The translations under genes were made by a program, and so were the position numbers. A stretch of DNA of 64,000 bases from Litoreibacter meonggei (GTDB taxonomy: Bacteria; Pseudomonadota; Alphaproteobacteria; Rhodobacterales; Rhodobacteraceae): the NCBI RefSeq assembly GCF_003663885.1, contig NZ_RCCE01000001.1, forward strand, positions 62,001 through 126,000. Direction: 5' to 3'. The notes under the pieces were generated by a model that had not been told where the DNA came from, did no database searches, and was given only the letters and a program-made list of their open reading frames with translations. Shown here piece by piece: positions 38,101 to 45,358 of this stretch (positions are counted from its first letter, which is position 1; every line of letters begins with the position of its first letter).

Positions 38101-39024
38101 GTTCCCGAGCGGGTCAATGACGTCAAATCAGCGATCAAGGCGCAACTCAACGCCGAGGCTGCTGAGGTCGAAAAAATGTACAACGCCGACCCTAACGCGT
38201 CCGAGGCGGTGAAAGCGAACGTGCGCAAAGGGCTCACCACGTTAAAGTCTCAGAACATGGCGCTCTATGGTCTGGACCGTATCCAGCCCAAACGCACGGC
38301 ACATGACATCAGCAAGATGGCAACCAAAAATGGCAGTGACATCTTGTTTGAAGGCGGCCAAGCCGGCGGCGAGAATTTGATCAAGATCGAAGGGATCGGC
38401 AAAAAATATGGTGCCAGAACTGCGGGCTTAGGAGACTTTGTCGAATACGACCATATTCTTGATAAGTCCTTCGTTCATCAGGCAAAATCCCATAAAATTA
38501 TTGATCCGCAAGAGAAACAGAAGATCAAGCTCGCGTCCGACAAAAACGCGACCAGCAAGTTGCAATCGCGGCTGGACCGATTGGCCGAATTGCAGGCCAC
38601 GCCGCTATTTGCCGACAAACCGAAAATTCTGGGCTATGCTGACGATGACGGCTTCGCCGTGCCTATCTACCGCCCGTTGGCGGCCGAGGTGACCTCGACC
38701 GTCAAACATCCCGCCGACACTGTCACGGCACCGGTCGATACCAACGGCTTTGCCAGCGACGCTGCGGACTATCTAAGGTCAGGCGCACCAAAAGGACGGC
38801 AGGATTTCGTCGCCAAGAAACGGGCCGCGATCCGGCGCGTCTTGGAAGCGCGGACGGCCAACCACGCCGACGCTGTGCGCGAGGTTTATTTGCCCGAAGT
38901 GGCTAAGGTAAAGGCCATCAACGCCGACGCGGCCGGAGCCGATCGCAAGATGAAAGTTGTTTTGAAGAACCTGTATGTTTCCCTAAGAAAAGCTGAGTCC
39001 GAGACCGTTAAGCTATTTAATTAA
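35125..39024 (+). CDS. DUF4157 (eCIS core domain) putative toxin
   Basis: A 1299-residue protein. Residues 1-170 are Pro/Ala-rich but include the common lead segment LTVGAVNDPAEREAETMAAR (40-59). The DUF4157 domain spans about 178-250 with the zinc-protease-like HELTHVVQQ (H241, H245). Residues 300-700 are long amphipathic and hydrophobic helices (for example 562-600 and 642-658), possibly membrane-active. The C-terminal part shows two similar motifs, FYELDHTIEKRF (D875-H876) and FVEYDHILDKSF (D1109-H1110), each followed by a GF-x-x-x-Y strand and a helical end. DUF4157 marks cargo of eCIS particles. No immunity gene is obvious, which fits a toxin for other kinds of cell. Confidence 0.85.
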   Translation: MKTKARTVTRTARPSRSVVPVRRPQPSTLRPMPTVLSPSLTVGAVNDPAEREAETMAARVVGATAPAAISTSVAAPAAGTAAPLQRNAETQPNLDELTPVPAPADQQDFDLPAENDVATEGLDAADMGELESGAPVDTGGVAEGELQTSASPTAVVGRMGGPAPSDVSRLVVNPGPGRPLPSGVRARVEPHFGTSFEDVRLHDSPADQDAAARIGARAFAHKNRIWLGRGESPTNTRLMAHELTHVVQQTKGAEALPLRREPVRREDAPEAGGFGSGAIEALARYVPGYTLITVIMGRTLFSGKKVLKTATNLLGGLFGLHPLGTVLFDKLRETRMVDEAFQWVQTRLGDLNLTWSRLKGVIAKALSPPLLGAKEFIMEQFLPLVRDIGTFAVDVGKKVLEFTVRGALKLAGPYADKVWAIIQQAGDVLDLIVENPLAFAKNLIKAVGGGFMKFGANILQHLKKGLLGWLFGAIAGAGITLPAKFDFKGLMSLVMQILGLTYATFRAQLVKQLGPSGERKVALIEKSVEIVKVLLKEGFAGIWQKMLEMIENFKATLIGGISTMVITTVIKAGISWLAGLSNPVGAVVKVVLGIYDLIVAFIERLQQIMDVAQSIFSSVGAIARGQTEAAANFVEQTIGRTVPVVIAFLAAALGLGGISSKIKAVITKLQAPVKKAMGKMIAFVIKKAKALFSKLIGKLNGKRKLPSKAFKIGRTPHTIFGKKVGRKIEVYMASDEGPLKGKGPATNAATKDIDDKTATERSNKLEKSSNESTEETNAETKGIDPQSEKQNNKTKFAALHAELEEAAAEFELLGRDIETDPFLDTDGDGQALLRAKEPRSEFFEGQVETYSKLTDAASKNDPKDGYRLSRFYELDHTIEKRFPLGVFEQLHTLNDLSATPQPDTQFLRASRKAKAEKTGANPLPGTSLNASVQKGAAPVLGQLNSKATGDKIGPDAGGFPAIAVYHRNHINLKGKGLPKAAAIIAEAMKKKTVPERVNDVKSAIKAQLNAEAAEVEKMYNADPNASEAVKANVRKGLTTLKSQNMALYGLDRIQPKRTAHDISKMATKNGSDILFEGGQAGGENLIKIEGIGKKYGARTAGLGDFVEYDHILDKSFVHQAKSHKIIDPQEKQKIKLASDKNATSKLQSRLDRLAELQATPLFADKPKILGYADDDGFAVPIYRPLAAEVTSTVKHPADTVTAPVDTNGFASDAADYLRSGAPKGRQDFVAKKRAAIRRVLEARTANHADAVREVYLPEVAKVKAINADAAGADRKMKVVLKNLYVSLRKAESETVKLFN
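37702..38304 (+). repeat. Toxin C-terminal domain copy A
   Basis: Approximate residues 860-1060 of the DUF4157 protein. It contains F-Y-E-L-D-H-T-I-E-K-R-F, later FPAIAVYHRNH (H966, H969) and a helical end with KSAIKAQLNAEAAEVEKMY. The order of elements is repeated in copy B. Boundaries are by eye. Confidence 0.5.
38377..39021 (+). repeat. Toxin C-terminal domain copy B
   Basis: Approximate residues 1085-1299 of the DUF4157 protein. It contains F-V-E-Y-D-H-I-L-D-K-S-F, later DGFAVPIYRPL, and a helical end with KRAAIRRVLEAR. It lacks the HRNH of copy A. The DNA around the DH motif and at the very end of the gene is richer in A and T than the rest of the operon. Confidence 0.5.
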
Positions 39025-39052
39025 AAAACAAAATTGACTTGGAGAACGACGC

Positions 39053-40219
39053 ATGCCCCTAGATCCCGCCTCCACCGAATTAGGCTTTTTCCGCTCGTCC
39101 GAGAGTCGGGACAGCAAGTATGACCCTGCCGCCATAGGCTTGGCGTTTTCAGGCGGGGGCTACCGCGCGTCCCTGTTTCACGCTGGTGCGGTGATCCGCT
39201 TGAACGAGCTGGGCATTCTGTCCAAAGCCAGCCGCATCGCGTCGGTGTCGGGCGGATCGATCACCACAGGCATTCTGGCGATGAACTGGGACAAGATCGA
39301 CTGGAACAGCAAATCCGAAGGTGTTGCCACCCACGAGGCCATGACCGAACATTTCATCAAGCCGTTGATGGATGCGACGTCGCTTAGCATTGACGTCGGT
39401 GTCTCGATACTGGGTTTCGTGCCGGGGATTTCCGGTGGCAATCAACTGGCGCGCAGTTACGACAAGCACATTTTTCACGACGCAAAGCTGAATACCATAA
39501 CCGACAGCCGTCGCTTCTTGTTCTGTGCGGCGAACCTGCAAACCGGCGGGTTGGTGCGGTTCACCAAGGAATACGTTGCCGACTGGCAGGCGTTCTTCTC
39601 TACGACGCACAATATCAAACTCAGTGAGGCGGTTGCCGCGTCATCCGGATTTCCGCCCATTCTGGCCCCGCTGCGGTTGGATCTCAGCGACGAAACGGTG
39701 ACCGCCCCTGCTGGTGCGCGCTACGACTCGGACGCCTTGCGCAAAAACCCGGTGCTGGTGGATGGCGGCGTTTACGACAATATCGGGCTGGAGCCGATCT
39801 GGAAGCGTTGCGGTATCCTGTTCGCGTCCAACGCGGGATCGAACAACCCCGCCAAGGCATCGCAATTCCGCTTGGGCATGATGATGCGGGTGGTCAATAC
39901 CTTCCTTGATGTCTCGGTGAACTGGCGCGAACAGATGCTGGTCAACATGTTCCGCAACCAACTGGCCGACGAACTGAAGGAACGCAATGGCGCCTATTGG
40001 ACCATCAAAACACCGACGCACAATCTTGCGTGGGACGGTTTCAAAGCCAGCCCTGCACAGATGAAACTGGCCGCTGACATGGCCACGCGGCTCAAGAAAT
40101 TTCCGGTCGAGACTCAACGCGCGGCGGTACTGGCGGGCTACTCCTACGCCGACGGGACGATCCGCAGGTTTGTCATGCCAGAAGCACCGGCCCCGGCTGC
40201 GGCCCCAGTCTTGCCATGA
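39053..40219 (+). CDS. Patatin-like phospholipase
   Basis: A 388-residue patatin-family lipid acyl hydrolase. The oxyanion-hole loop SGGGYRASLFHAGAV is at residues 33-47, the nucleophile is S66 in SVSGGS, and the dyad aspartate is D237 in LVDGGVYDN. No signal peptide is present, which suits a cargo or cytoplasmic protein. It follows the toxin gene by 28 bases with a GGAG site and overlaps the next gene by four bases. Patatin enzymes are known effectors of several secretion systems, so an injected lipase is plausible, but no loading signal can be identified. Confidence 0.88.
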   Translation: MPLDPASTELGFFRSSESRDSKYDPAAIGLAFSGGGYRASLFHAGAVIRLNELGILSKASRIASVSGGSITTGILAMNWDKIDWNSKSEGVATHEAMTEHFIKPLMDATSLSIDVGVSILGFVPGISGGNQLARSYDKHIFHDAKLNTITDSRRFLFCAANLQTGGLVRFTKEYVADWQAFFSTTHNIKLSEAVAASSGFPPILAPLRLDLSDETVTAPAGARYDSDALRKNPVLVDGGVYDNIGLEPIWKRCGILFASNAGSNNPAKASQFRLGMMMRVVNTFLDVSVNWREQMLVNMFRNQLADELKERNGAYWTIKTPTHNLAWDGFKASPAQMKLAADMATRLKKFPVETQRAAVLAGYSYADGTIRRFVMPEAPAPAAAPVLP

Positions 40220-42429
40220 GCACCGAGTTCCGCCCGCCGCGCAGGCTCAACGTCTTCGCATTTGACCCATCTACCGCGCGCAGCTTTGCCAACCGCAACG
40301 CGCGCACGGTTAAGATCACGCTACCTTATGAGTTGGATCCCCAAGATCCGGGCGAGCCATTTTTCGGTCCCAAGGGCAAATACGTGGAGGTGGTCGATTA
40401 CGATCCGGCGAGCGGTGCGTTTTATGCGCCGATCAATCTGAATGACGATGCGGTCATGTTCAACGACGGGCTGCCCCCCTCGCCCGAAGACCCGCAGTTT
40501 CATCAACAAATGGTCTATGCGGTGTCGATGAACACCGTTTCCGCATTCGAGGAGGCGTTAGGCCGGGTAATCCAATGGGCGCCCACCATCAAGAAGGTCG
40601 AAAAAAAGGGCAAAGAAGCTGAATGGCATTACAATTTCACGAGGCGGCTGCGCATCTACCCGCACGCCCTGCGCGAGGCCAACGCCTATTACAATCCTGA
40701 CAAGAAGGCGCTGCTATTCGGCTATTTCACCGCCGGTCCCGAAAGCACCAGCGCACCCTCTGGCACCACCGTTTTCACCTGTCTGAGCCATGACATCATC
40801 GTGCATGAGACTGTCCACGCTATTCTGGACGGGTTGCACCCCAGTTTTGCCGAAGATTCCAACCCCGACATGCGCGCGCTGCACGAGGCCTTTGCCGACA
40901 TCATCGCGCTGTTCCAGCTGTTCTCGTTTCCGACGGTGCTGGAAGAGCAGATCGCCAAAACCCGTGGCGACCTCAGCCGCCAAAACCTGCTGGGAGAACT
41001 GGCGCAGGAATTCGGACAAGCGGTCGGGCGCGGTTGTGCGTTGCGCAGTTTTCTGGGCGAGACCAACGAACACGGTGTCTGGAAGCCGATAGAGCCCGAC
41101 CCAACGAAGCTGCGCAATTCCACCGCGCCCCATGAGCGTGGCGCGGTCCTTGTGGCAGCAGTCTTCCGCGCCTTCATGACCATTTACAAAACCCGTGTGG
41201 AAGATTTGTTCCGCATCGCGTCTAACGGCTCCGGCGTGTTGCGTGATGGCACGATTGATCCCGATCTCAAACGTCGCCTTGCCGCAGAGGCCGCGCAGTG
41301 CGCGCGCCGCGTCATGCGCATCTGCATCCGTGCAATGGATTACACCCCGCCGGTCAATGTCACTTTTGGCGACTACCTCCGTGCAATCATCACCGCCGAC
41401 CGCGACCTGTTCCCCGAGGATACCCAAGGTTACCGCGCCGCCTTTATCGAAGCCTTCGCCAGCTGGGGCATTCTGCCTGCCAACATGCCCACGATATCCG
41501 AACCCTCACTGCGTTGGCCAACTGTCGCCAACGCCGAGGCGGATCGTCAGGCCCGGCGTGGCATCTCGGAAGACACGGAATGGCTCGACAAAATTCACTC
41601 CAACTTGGGGCTTATGCTGTCACAACCGCGCAAAATGCTGTCATATTTCTCCAGCCCGATGAGCATTGACGGCAAGGACCGCCGCGCACGCTATCAGCTA
41701 GAAGTAGAGCGCACCGCCGAGGAGGCACAAAGGGTCGGCCAGCTGGTCCACGAACGCCTGACCCGTTTCAACGAGGCCAGCACCACCATGATCGTGCGCG
41801 AAAAAGTTCCCGCGCGAACGCTACACATGGACGTCAACCTGCTTGAGGTCGATGATAGCCGCGACCGCGAAATTGTCTATCATGCGTCATGCCACTACCA
41901 GCGACTCTTGTGGTTGCTGATGAATTCCGCGAGCTCGCCCCGCTTTGCCGAATTGACCGGTCTGACCTTCTCGCCCGATGCCCCCGCCACCGTGCGCCGG
42001 TCGCAGATCACCGAGCTGCCATCGGTGCATGTCGCAGCCGTACGCATTGCCCGCAGGCAGGGCCAACGCGGCCAGCCAGAGCGTGAATATGTAATTGAGG
42101 TCATCCAGACGCGGCGCGGATATTTTGACATCGACAGGCAGCTTCACGAGGACGCGCAACCTGTGGACCCTAAAGACTCCAACCGCGACTGTGACTTCAA
42201 ATTCCGCGCGGGCACGACCTTCCTTGTGGATGCCCGCAGTTTTAAAATCCGGCGGCTGATCCGCACCGCATATGCGGTCGATGACCCCGTTGGCTTGGAA
42301 GCATGTCGCGCCTATGTCGACGGCACCGACGCCCAAGCGCCGAACGCCTTCTACTCGGGCCGCTCGCCTCGATCTGCGGCCTTTGCAGCCCTCCACCATC
42401 CGCCCCATATCAAGGACGGTTTCTCATGA
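40216..42429 (+). CDS. Gluzincin-like metalloprotease, putative eCIS cargo
   Basis: A 737-residue protein with a clear zinc-peptidase site: H197-E-T-V-H201 and, 23 residues later, E224 in LHEAFADIIALF, the arrangement of thermolysin-like gluzincins (HExxH plus downstream E-x-x-x-D). There is no signal peptide, propeptide or recognised M4 C-terminal domain. The rest, from about residue 330 on, is mostly helical then mixed and unfamiliar. It overlaps the patatin gene and the following hydrolase gene by four bases each, so the three are translationally coupled. A protease effector or a particle-processing protease are both possible. Confidence 0.7.
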   Translation: MSTEFRPPRRLNVFAFDPSTARSFANRNARTVKITLPYELDPQDPGEPFFGPKGKYVEVVDYDPASGAFYAPINLNDDAVMFNDGLPPSPEDPQFHQQMVYAVSMNTVSAFEEALGRVIQWAPTIKKVEKKGKEAEWHYNFTRRLRIYPHALREANAYYNPDKKALLFGYFTAGPESTSAPSGTTVFTCLSHDIIVHETVHAILDGLHPSFAEDSNPDMRALHEAFADIIALFQLFSFPTVLEEQIAKTRGDLSRQNLLGELAQEFGQAVGRGCALRSFLGETNEHGVWKPIEPDPTKLRNSTAPHERGAVLVAAVFRAFMTIYKTRVEDLFRIASNGSGVLRDGTIDPDLKRRLAAEAAQCARRVMRICIRAMDYTPPVNVTFGDYLRAIITADRDLFPEDTQGYRAAFIEAFASWGILPANMPTISEPSLRWPTVANAEADRQARRGISEDTEWLDKIHSNLGLMLSQPRKMLSYFSSPMSIDGKDRRARYQLEVERTAEEAQRVGQLVHERLTRFNEASTTMIVREKVPARTLHMDVNLLEVDDSRDREIVYHASCHYQRLLWLLMNSASSPRFAELTGLTFSPDAPATVRRSQITELPSVHVAAVRIARRQGQRGQPEREYVIEVIQTRRGYFDIDRQLHEDAQPVDPKDSNRDCDFKFRAGTTFLVDARSFKIRRLIRTAYAVDDPVGLEACRAYVDGTDAQAPNAFYSGRSPRSAAFAALHHPPHIKDGFS

Positions 42430-44051
42430 CCAAGGCCCCCACCCCCCGTATCAAAGCCCCAAAATCCGGCGTACGCGTGCGCATGTATCGCCAAGGCCAT
42501 GGCGATTGCTTTCTGCTGACGTTCAGGCGCAGCCGCGGCACCAAGCCGTTCTTTATGTTGATAGATTGCGGTCGCAAGAAAGGCAGCACCCCCGCCGATC
42601 TGAAAGACAAAGACATCGACATGGACGCCGTGATCGAAGCGTTGTGGACGGATACCGGAGGCAAGCTTGACGTGGTCGTGGTCACCCATGAGCACGAGGA
42701 TCACGTCTCTGGCTTTCCCAAGGCGGGAGACGACACGCATCCGTTCTCCAAATTCCATGTGGAAGACCTTTGGCTCGCATGGACAGAAGACGGCGCGGAC
42801 CCTGACGCCAATCGCTTTCGCGAGTTGTATGGCGATAAGTTGCTGACCTTGGCGTTGGCCCACGAAAAGCTGCGCGCGTTGCAAGGTGTCGGCGTACCGG
42901 ACGGTGTGGCGGATGAGATTGCGGAGTTTCTGGAATTGGAAACCGGCCACCGCACCGGTGCGGAAGTTCTCAAAGAGGCCTGCATCGAAATGGGTGTTGC
43001 CCCGCGCGACATCAGCGCAGGGCCAGCCCAAGCCTTTGCCGCCGCGCGACGTACCAAAATCCGCGGAAAGCGCTACAAAGAGCGCCTTGCAGGGCTGCGT
43101 GCGATGGTCAAAGGCGAGATCAAGTTCCTGTCCCCCGGCGACCCGCCATTACCCTTGAAAGGTGTTAAGGGCGTGCGTGTGTTCCCGTTCGGACCACCGC
43201 GTGATCAGAAGCTGCTCACCAGCCTCAACCCGCGCCAGTCCGAGGAATTTCACGTTGGCCCCTTTGCCATGGGCGAACCTGGTGCGGGTCTGTTTGCGGC
43301 CTTTGACGGCGGCGAGGATGCCAGCTCGACATCTCCGTTCGCCCCCCGATACGTAATCAGGCAGGACGAGGTTTCAGACAGCATCGCAGAAGACGCAGCC
43401 CCAGAACTGGCCTATCTGTCGATGACCTACCTGGCCGAGAACGACGAGGACCGCCGCATAGACGGTGACTGGATGGGCGAAGCGCAGGCGTTGGCGCTAC
43501 GGCTGAATTCCGAGGTAAACAACACCTCGCTGGTCCTTGCGTTTGAGTTGGAAAGTAGCGGGCGCACCTTGCTGTTCACCGGCGACGCGCAGCGCGGCTC
43601 TTGGGTTTCGTGGTCCGATTTGTCGTGGGATGTGGACGGCACCACCGTCACCGCCAAAGACCTGCTGGCCCGCTGCACATTCTACAAGGCGGGGCATCAC
43701 GGCTCGCACAACGCGACGTTAAACGGCACGCTGGACAGCCCTCACGCCAATCTCAACTGGATGGCGCTTGGCGATTATGCGGGTGATTTTGTGGCTATGG
43801 TTCCGTCAAACAAAACATGGGCGTGGGGCAAAAAGCGCCCGTGGCGGCACCCGATGAAAGCGATTGAGCACGCGCTGATCGACAAAGCCCGATCCCGTGT
43901 GCTGATGATCGAGCCGCATGAACCGCAGCGTCATGACTCCCATTCAGGCTCCGAGTTCGACACCATGTGGGCCGCCTTCGCGAAAGCCACCAAATCAGAA
44001 GAGTTTGCGGTAGAGTATGTGGTTGACGATATGCCGCCAAATTCCACTTGA
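42426..44051 (+). CDS. Metallo-beta-lactamase-fold hydrolase
   Basis: A 541-residue protein with the MBL fold: the metal motif H88-E-H-E-D-H93 in VVTHEHEDHVSGF, a FTGDAQRG aspartate motif, and a later KAGHHGSHNAT histidine motif, the pattern of ComEC/Rec2-like and related MBL proteins. The N-terminal MYRQGHGDCFLLTF is also typical of this branch. It has no membrane segments, so it is not a DNA-uptake channel. It overlaps the protease gene by four bases and ends the eCIS transcript. Substrate unknown; nucleic acid or ester hydrolysis are both compatible. Confidence 0.8.
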   Translation: MTKAPTPRIKAPKSGVRVRMYRQGHGDCFLLTFRRSRGTKPFFMLIDCGRKKGSTPADLKDKDIDMDAVIEALWTDTGGKLDVVVVTHEHEDHVSGFPKAGDDTHPFSKFHVEDLWLAWTEDGADPDANRFRELYGDKLLTLALAHEKLRALQGVGVPDGVADEIAEFLELETGHRTGAEVLKEACIEMGVAPRDISAGPAQAFAAARRTKIRGKRYKERLAGLRAMVKGEIKFLSPGDPPLPLKGVKGVRVFPFGPPRDQKLLTSLNPRQSEEFHVGPFAMGEPGAGLFAAFDGGEDASSTSPFAPRYVIRQDEVSDSIAEDAAPELAYLSMTYLAENDEDRRIDGDWMGEAQALALRLNSEVNNTSLVLAFELESSGRTLLFTGDAQRGSWVSWSDLSWDVDGTTVTAKDLLARCTFYKAGHHGSHNATLNGTLDSPHANLNWMALGDYAGDFVAMVPSNKTWAWGKKRPWRHPMKAIEHALIDKARSRVLMIEPHEPQRHDSHSGSEFDTMWAAFAKATKSEEFAVEYVVDDMPPNST

Positions 44052-44061
44052 AGATATCCCG

Positions 44062-45252
44062 TCAAGCCCCTGCATCAAAGCCATAAATCCAGTCTTGTTG
44101 CTGTTGGATGATCGTAGGAGACAGTCGCGACGCCACCGCCATTGGTCCGTAGGTGCCAAGCTGCGCCAAGCCGTTGTGACGGTGGAACATCCGCGCATTT
44201 GCCGCCGATCGCGCCTGCACGCGTGTGACACGTGGCTTGCGGAGCGCCTCGTAGGTTTGCACTGCACGGGCGCGGTCGCTGTCTTGCGATAACACGTCCG
44301 CCAACACCACCGCGTCCTCCAACGCCATCACCGCACCTTGTGCCATGGACGGCAGCATCGGATGCGCCGCGTCACCCAGTAGGGTCACCGGGCCATCGCA
44401 CCACATAGCCAGTGGCGGGCGGCCATAGAGTGCCCACCGGAACAACCCGCTGGACGCCTCCAGCACCGACCGCAGACAGGGTTGCCAATCGCCGAAATCC
44501 GCCAAGGCGTCCTCTATACTGCCGGGGATCGACCAACCTTCTTCGGTCCAGTCGTCCTGCTCGACGATGCCCACGAAATTGACGTGGCTGCCGCCTTTCA
44601 CGCGCGTGGTGACCGCATGTTTGCCGCGCCCTGCCCAGATCACACCGAACGGTGGCGGCGCGTTGTCGCCCAAGGCCGCGACCGGTACCACCGAGCGCCA
44701 CGCGACATTGCCCGTGAACCGCGCGCGGTCCGGGCCGCACATTTGCCCGCGAATTTCAGACCGCACACCGTCTGCACCAACCAGCAGATCGCCAAACACG
44801 CGGTCTCCGCGCTCCAGATAGACCGACGCCCCGCCCCGCTCACGCACATATCCGGTGACCTTGGCATTTGTGCGCAGTTGCGCTGAGGGCTGCGCGCGCA
44901 GCGCGTTCACAAGTGCATCATGCAGGTCCGCGCGGTGGATTTGGATGAACCGGTGACCCCAGCGATTTTGCGCATACCCCTTCATCGGTAGCCGGAAAAC
45001 CTTGCGCCCAGTGCGCCCTATGCGCAGCTCGATCGCGTCCGGCTCGAACAACGTGTCTTCAATCAACGGCAAAACACCAAGACGCTCCAACATCGCCATA
45101 CCGTTCGGGCTGACTTGGATACCTGCGCCGACTTCTCTGAGCTCCGGTGCCTGTTCGAGAACCTCAACGTCCCAGCCAGTCTTCGCCAAAGCCAACCCGC
45201 AAGCAAGGCCGCCTATGCCACCCCCCGCAATCACTGCGCGTCTTTTCGTCAT
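44062..45252 (-). CDS. FAD-dependent monooxygenase
   Basis: A 396-residue flavoprotein hydroxylase of the salicylate/3-hydroxybenzoate hydroxylase type. Residues 6-20 hold the dinucleotide fold VIAGGGIGGLACGLA, the middle has GADGVRSEIRGQ (DG motif), and LLGDAAHPMLPSMAQGAVMALEDAV is the GD motif binding FAD ribose. These enzymes hydroxylate aromatic acids using NAD(P)H and oxygen. The frame extends to 45336, but the ATG at 45252 begins the conserved fold. It converges on the eCIS operon with a ten-base gap and is divergent from the DNA glycosylase gene. No neighbouring ring-cleavage gene is seen. Confidence 0.87.
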   Translation of the reverse strand: MTKRRAVIAGGGIGGLACGLALAKTGWDVEVLEQAPELREVGAGIQVSPNGMAMLERLGVLPLIEDTLFEPDAIELRIGRTGRKVFRLPMKGYAQNRWGHRFIQIHRADLHDALVNALRAQPSAQLRTNAKVTGYVRERGGASVYLERGDRVFGDLLVGADGVRSEIRGQMCGPDRARFTGNVAWRSVVPVAALGDNAPPPFGVIWAGRGKHAVTTRVKGGSHVNFVGIVEQDDWTEEGWSIPGSIEDALADFGDWQPCLRSVLEASSGLFRWALYGRPPLAMWCDGPVTLLGDAAHPMLPSMAQGAVMALEDAVVLADVLSQDSDRARAVQTYEALRKPRVTRVQARSAANARMFHRHNGLAQLGTYGPMAVASRLSPTIIQQQQDWIYGFDAGA

Positions 45253-45358
45253 GGAATTCTGCTGCCCCGATTTGTTTTGCCGGACGATACGCAGGATACG
45301 GGTGGCGCGAAAGGGCGTAGCTGGCCATAGTGGCAAAACACCGCTGGAGCCGCCCCCA

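Larger units (their letters stand above)
16134..44051 (+). other. Extracellular contractile injection system (eCIS) locus
   Basis: About 28 kb of plus-strand genes, mostly with overlapping stop/start codons, encode a phage-tail-like contractile device. Diagnostic parts are a sheath, tube, DUF4255 cap, AAA+ ATPase, gpD/gpV/gp25 baseplate proteins, two J-like wedge proteins and a DUF4157 core-domain toxin. The AAA+ ATPase, DUF4255 and DUF4157 distinguish eCIS from type VI secretion and R-type pyocins. No capsid, terminase, portal, integrase, holin or lysin genes are seen, so it is not a prophage. Confidence 0.93.

Noticed and set aside
16134-44051. Type VI secretion system, R-type pyocin or prophage
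   Set aside because: No TssJLM membrane complex or ClpV is present, and no lysis, capsid, terminase or integrase genes; DUF4255, the eCIS AAA+ ATPase and DUF4157 indicate eCIS.
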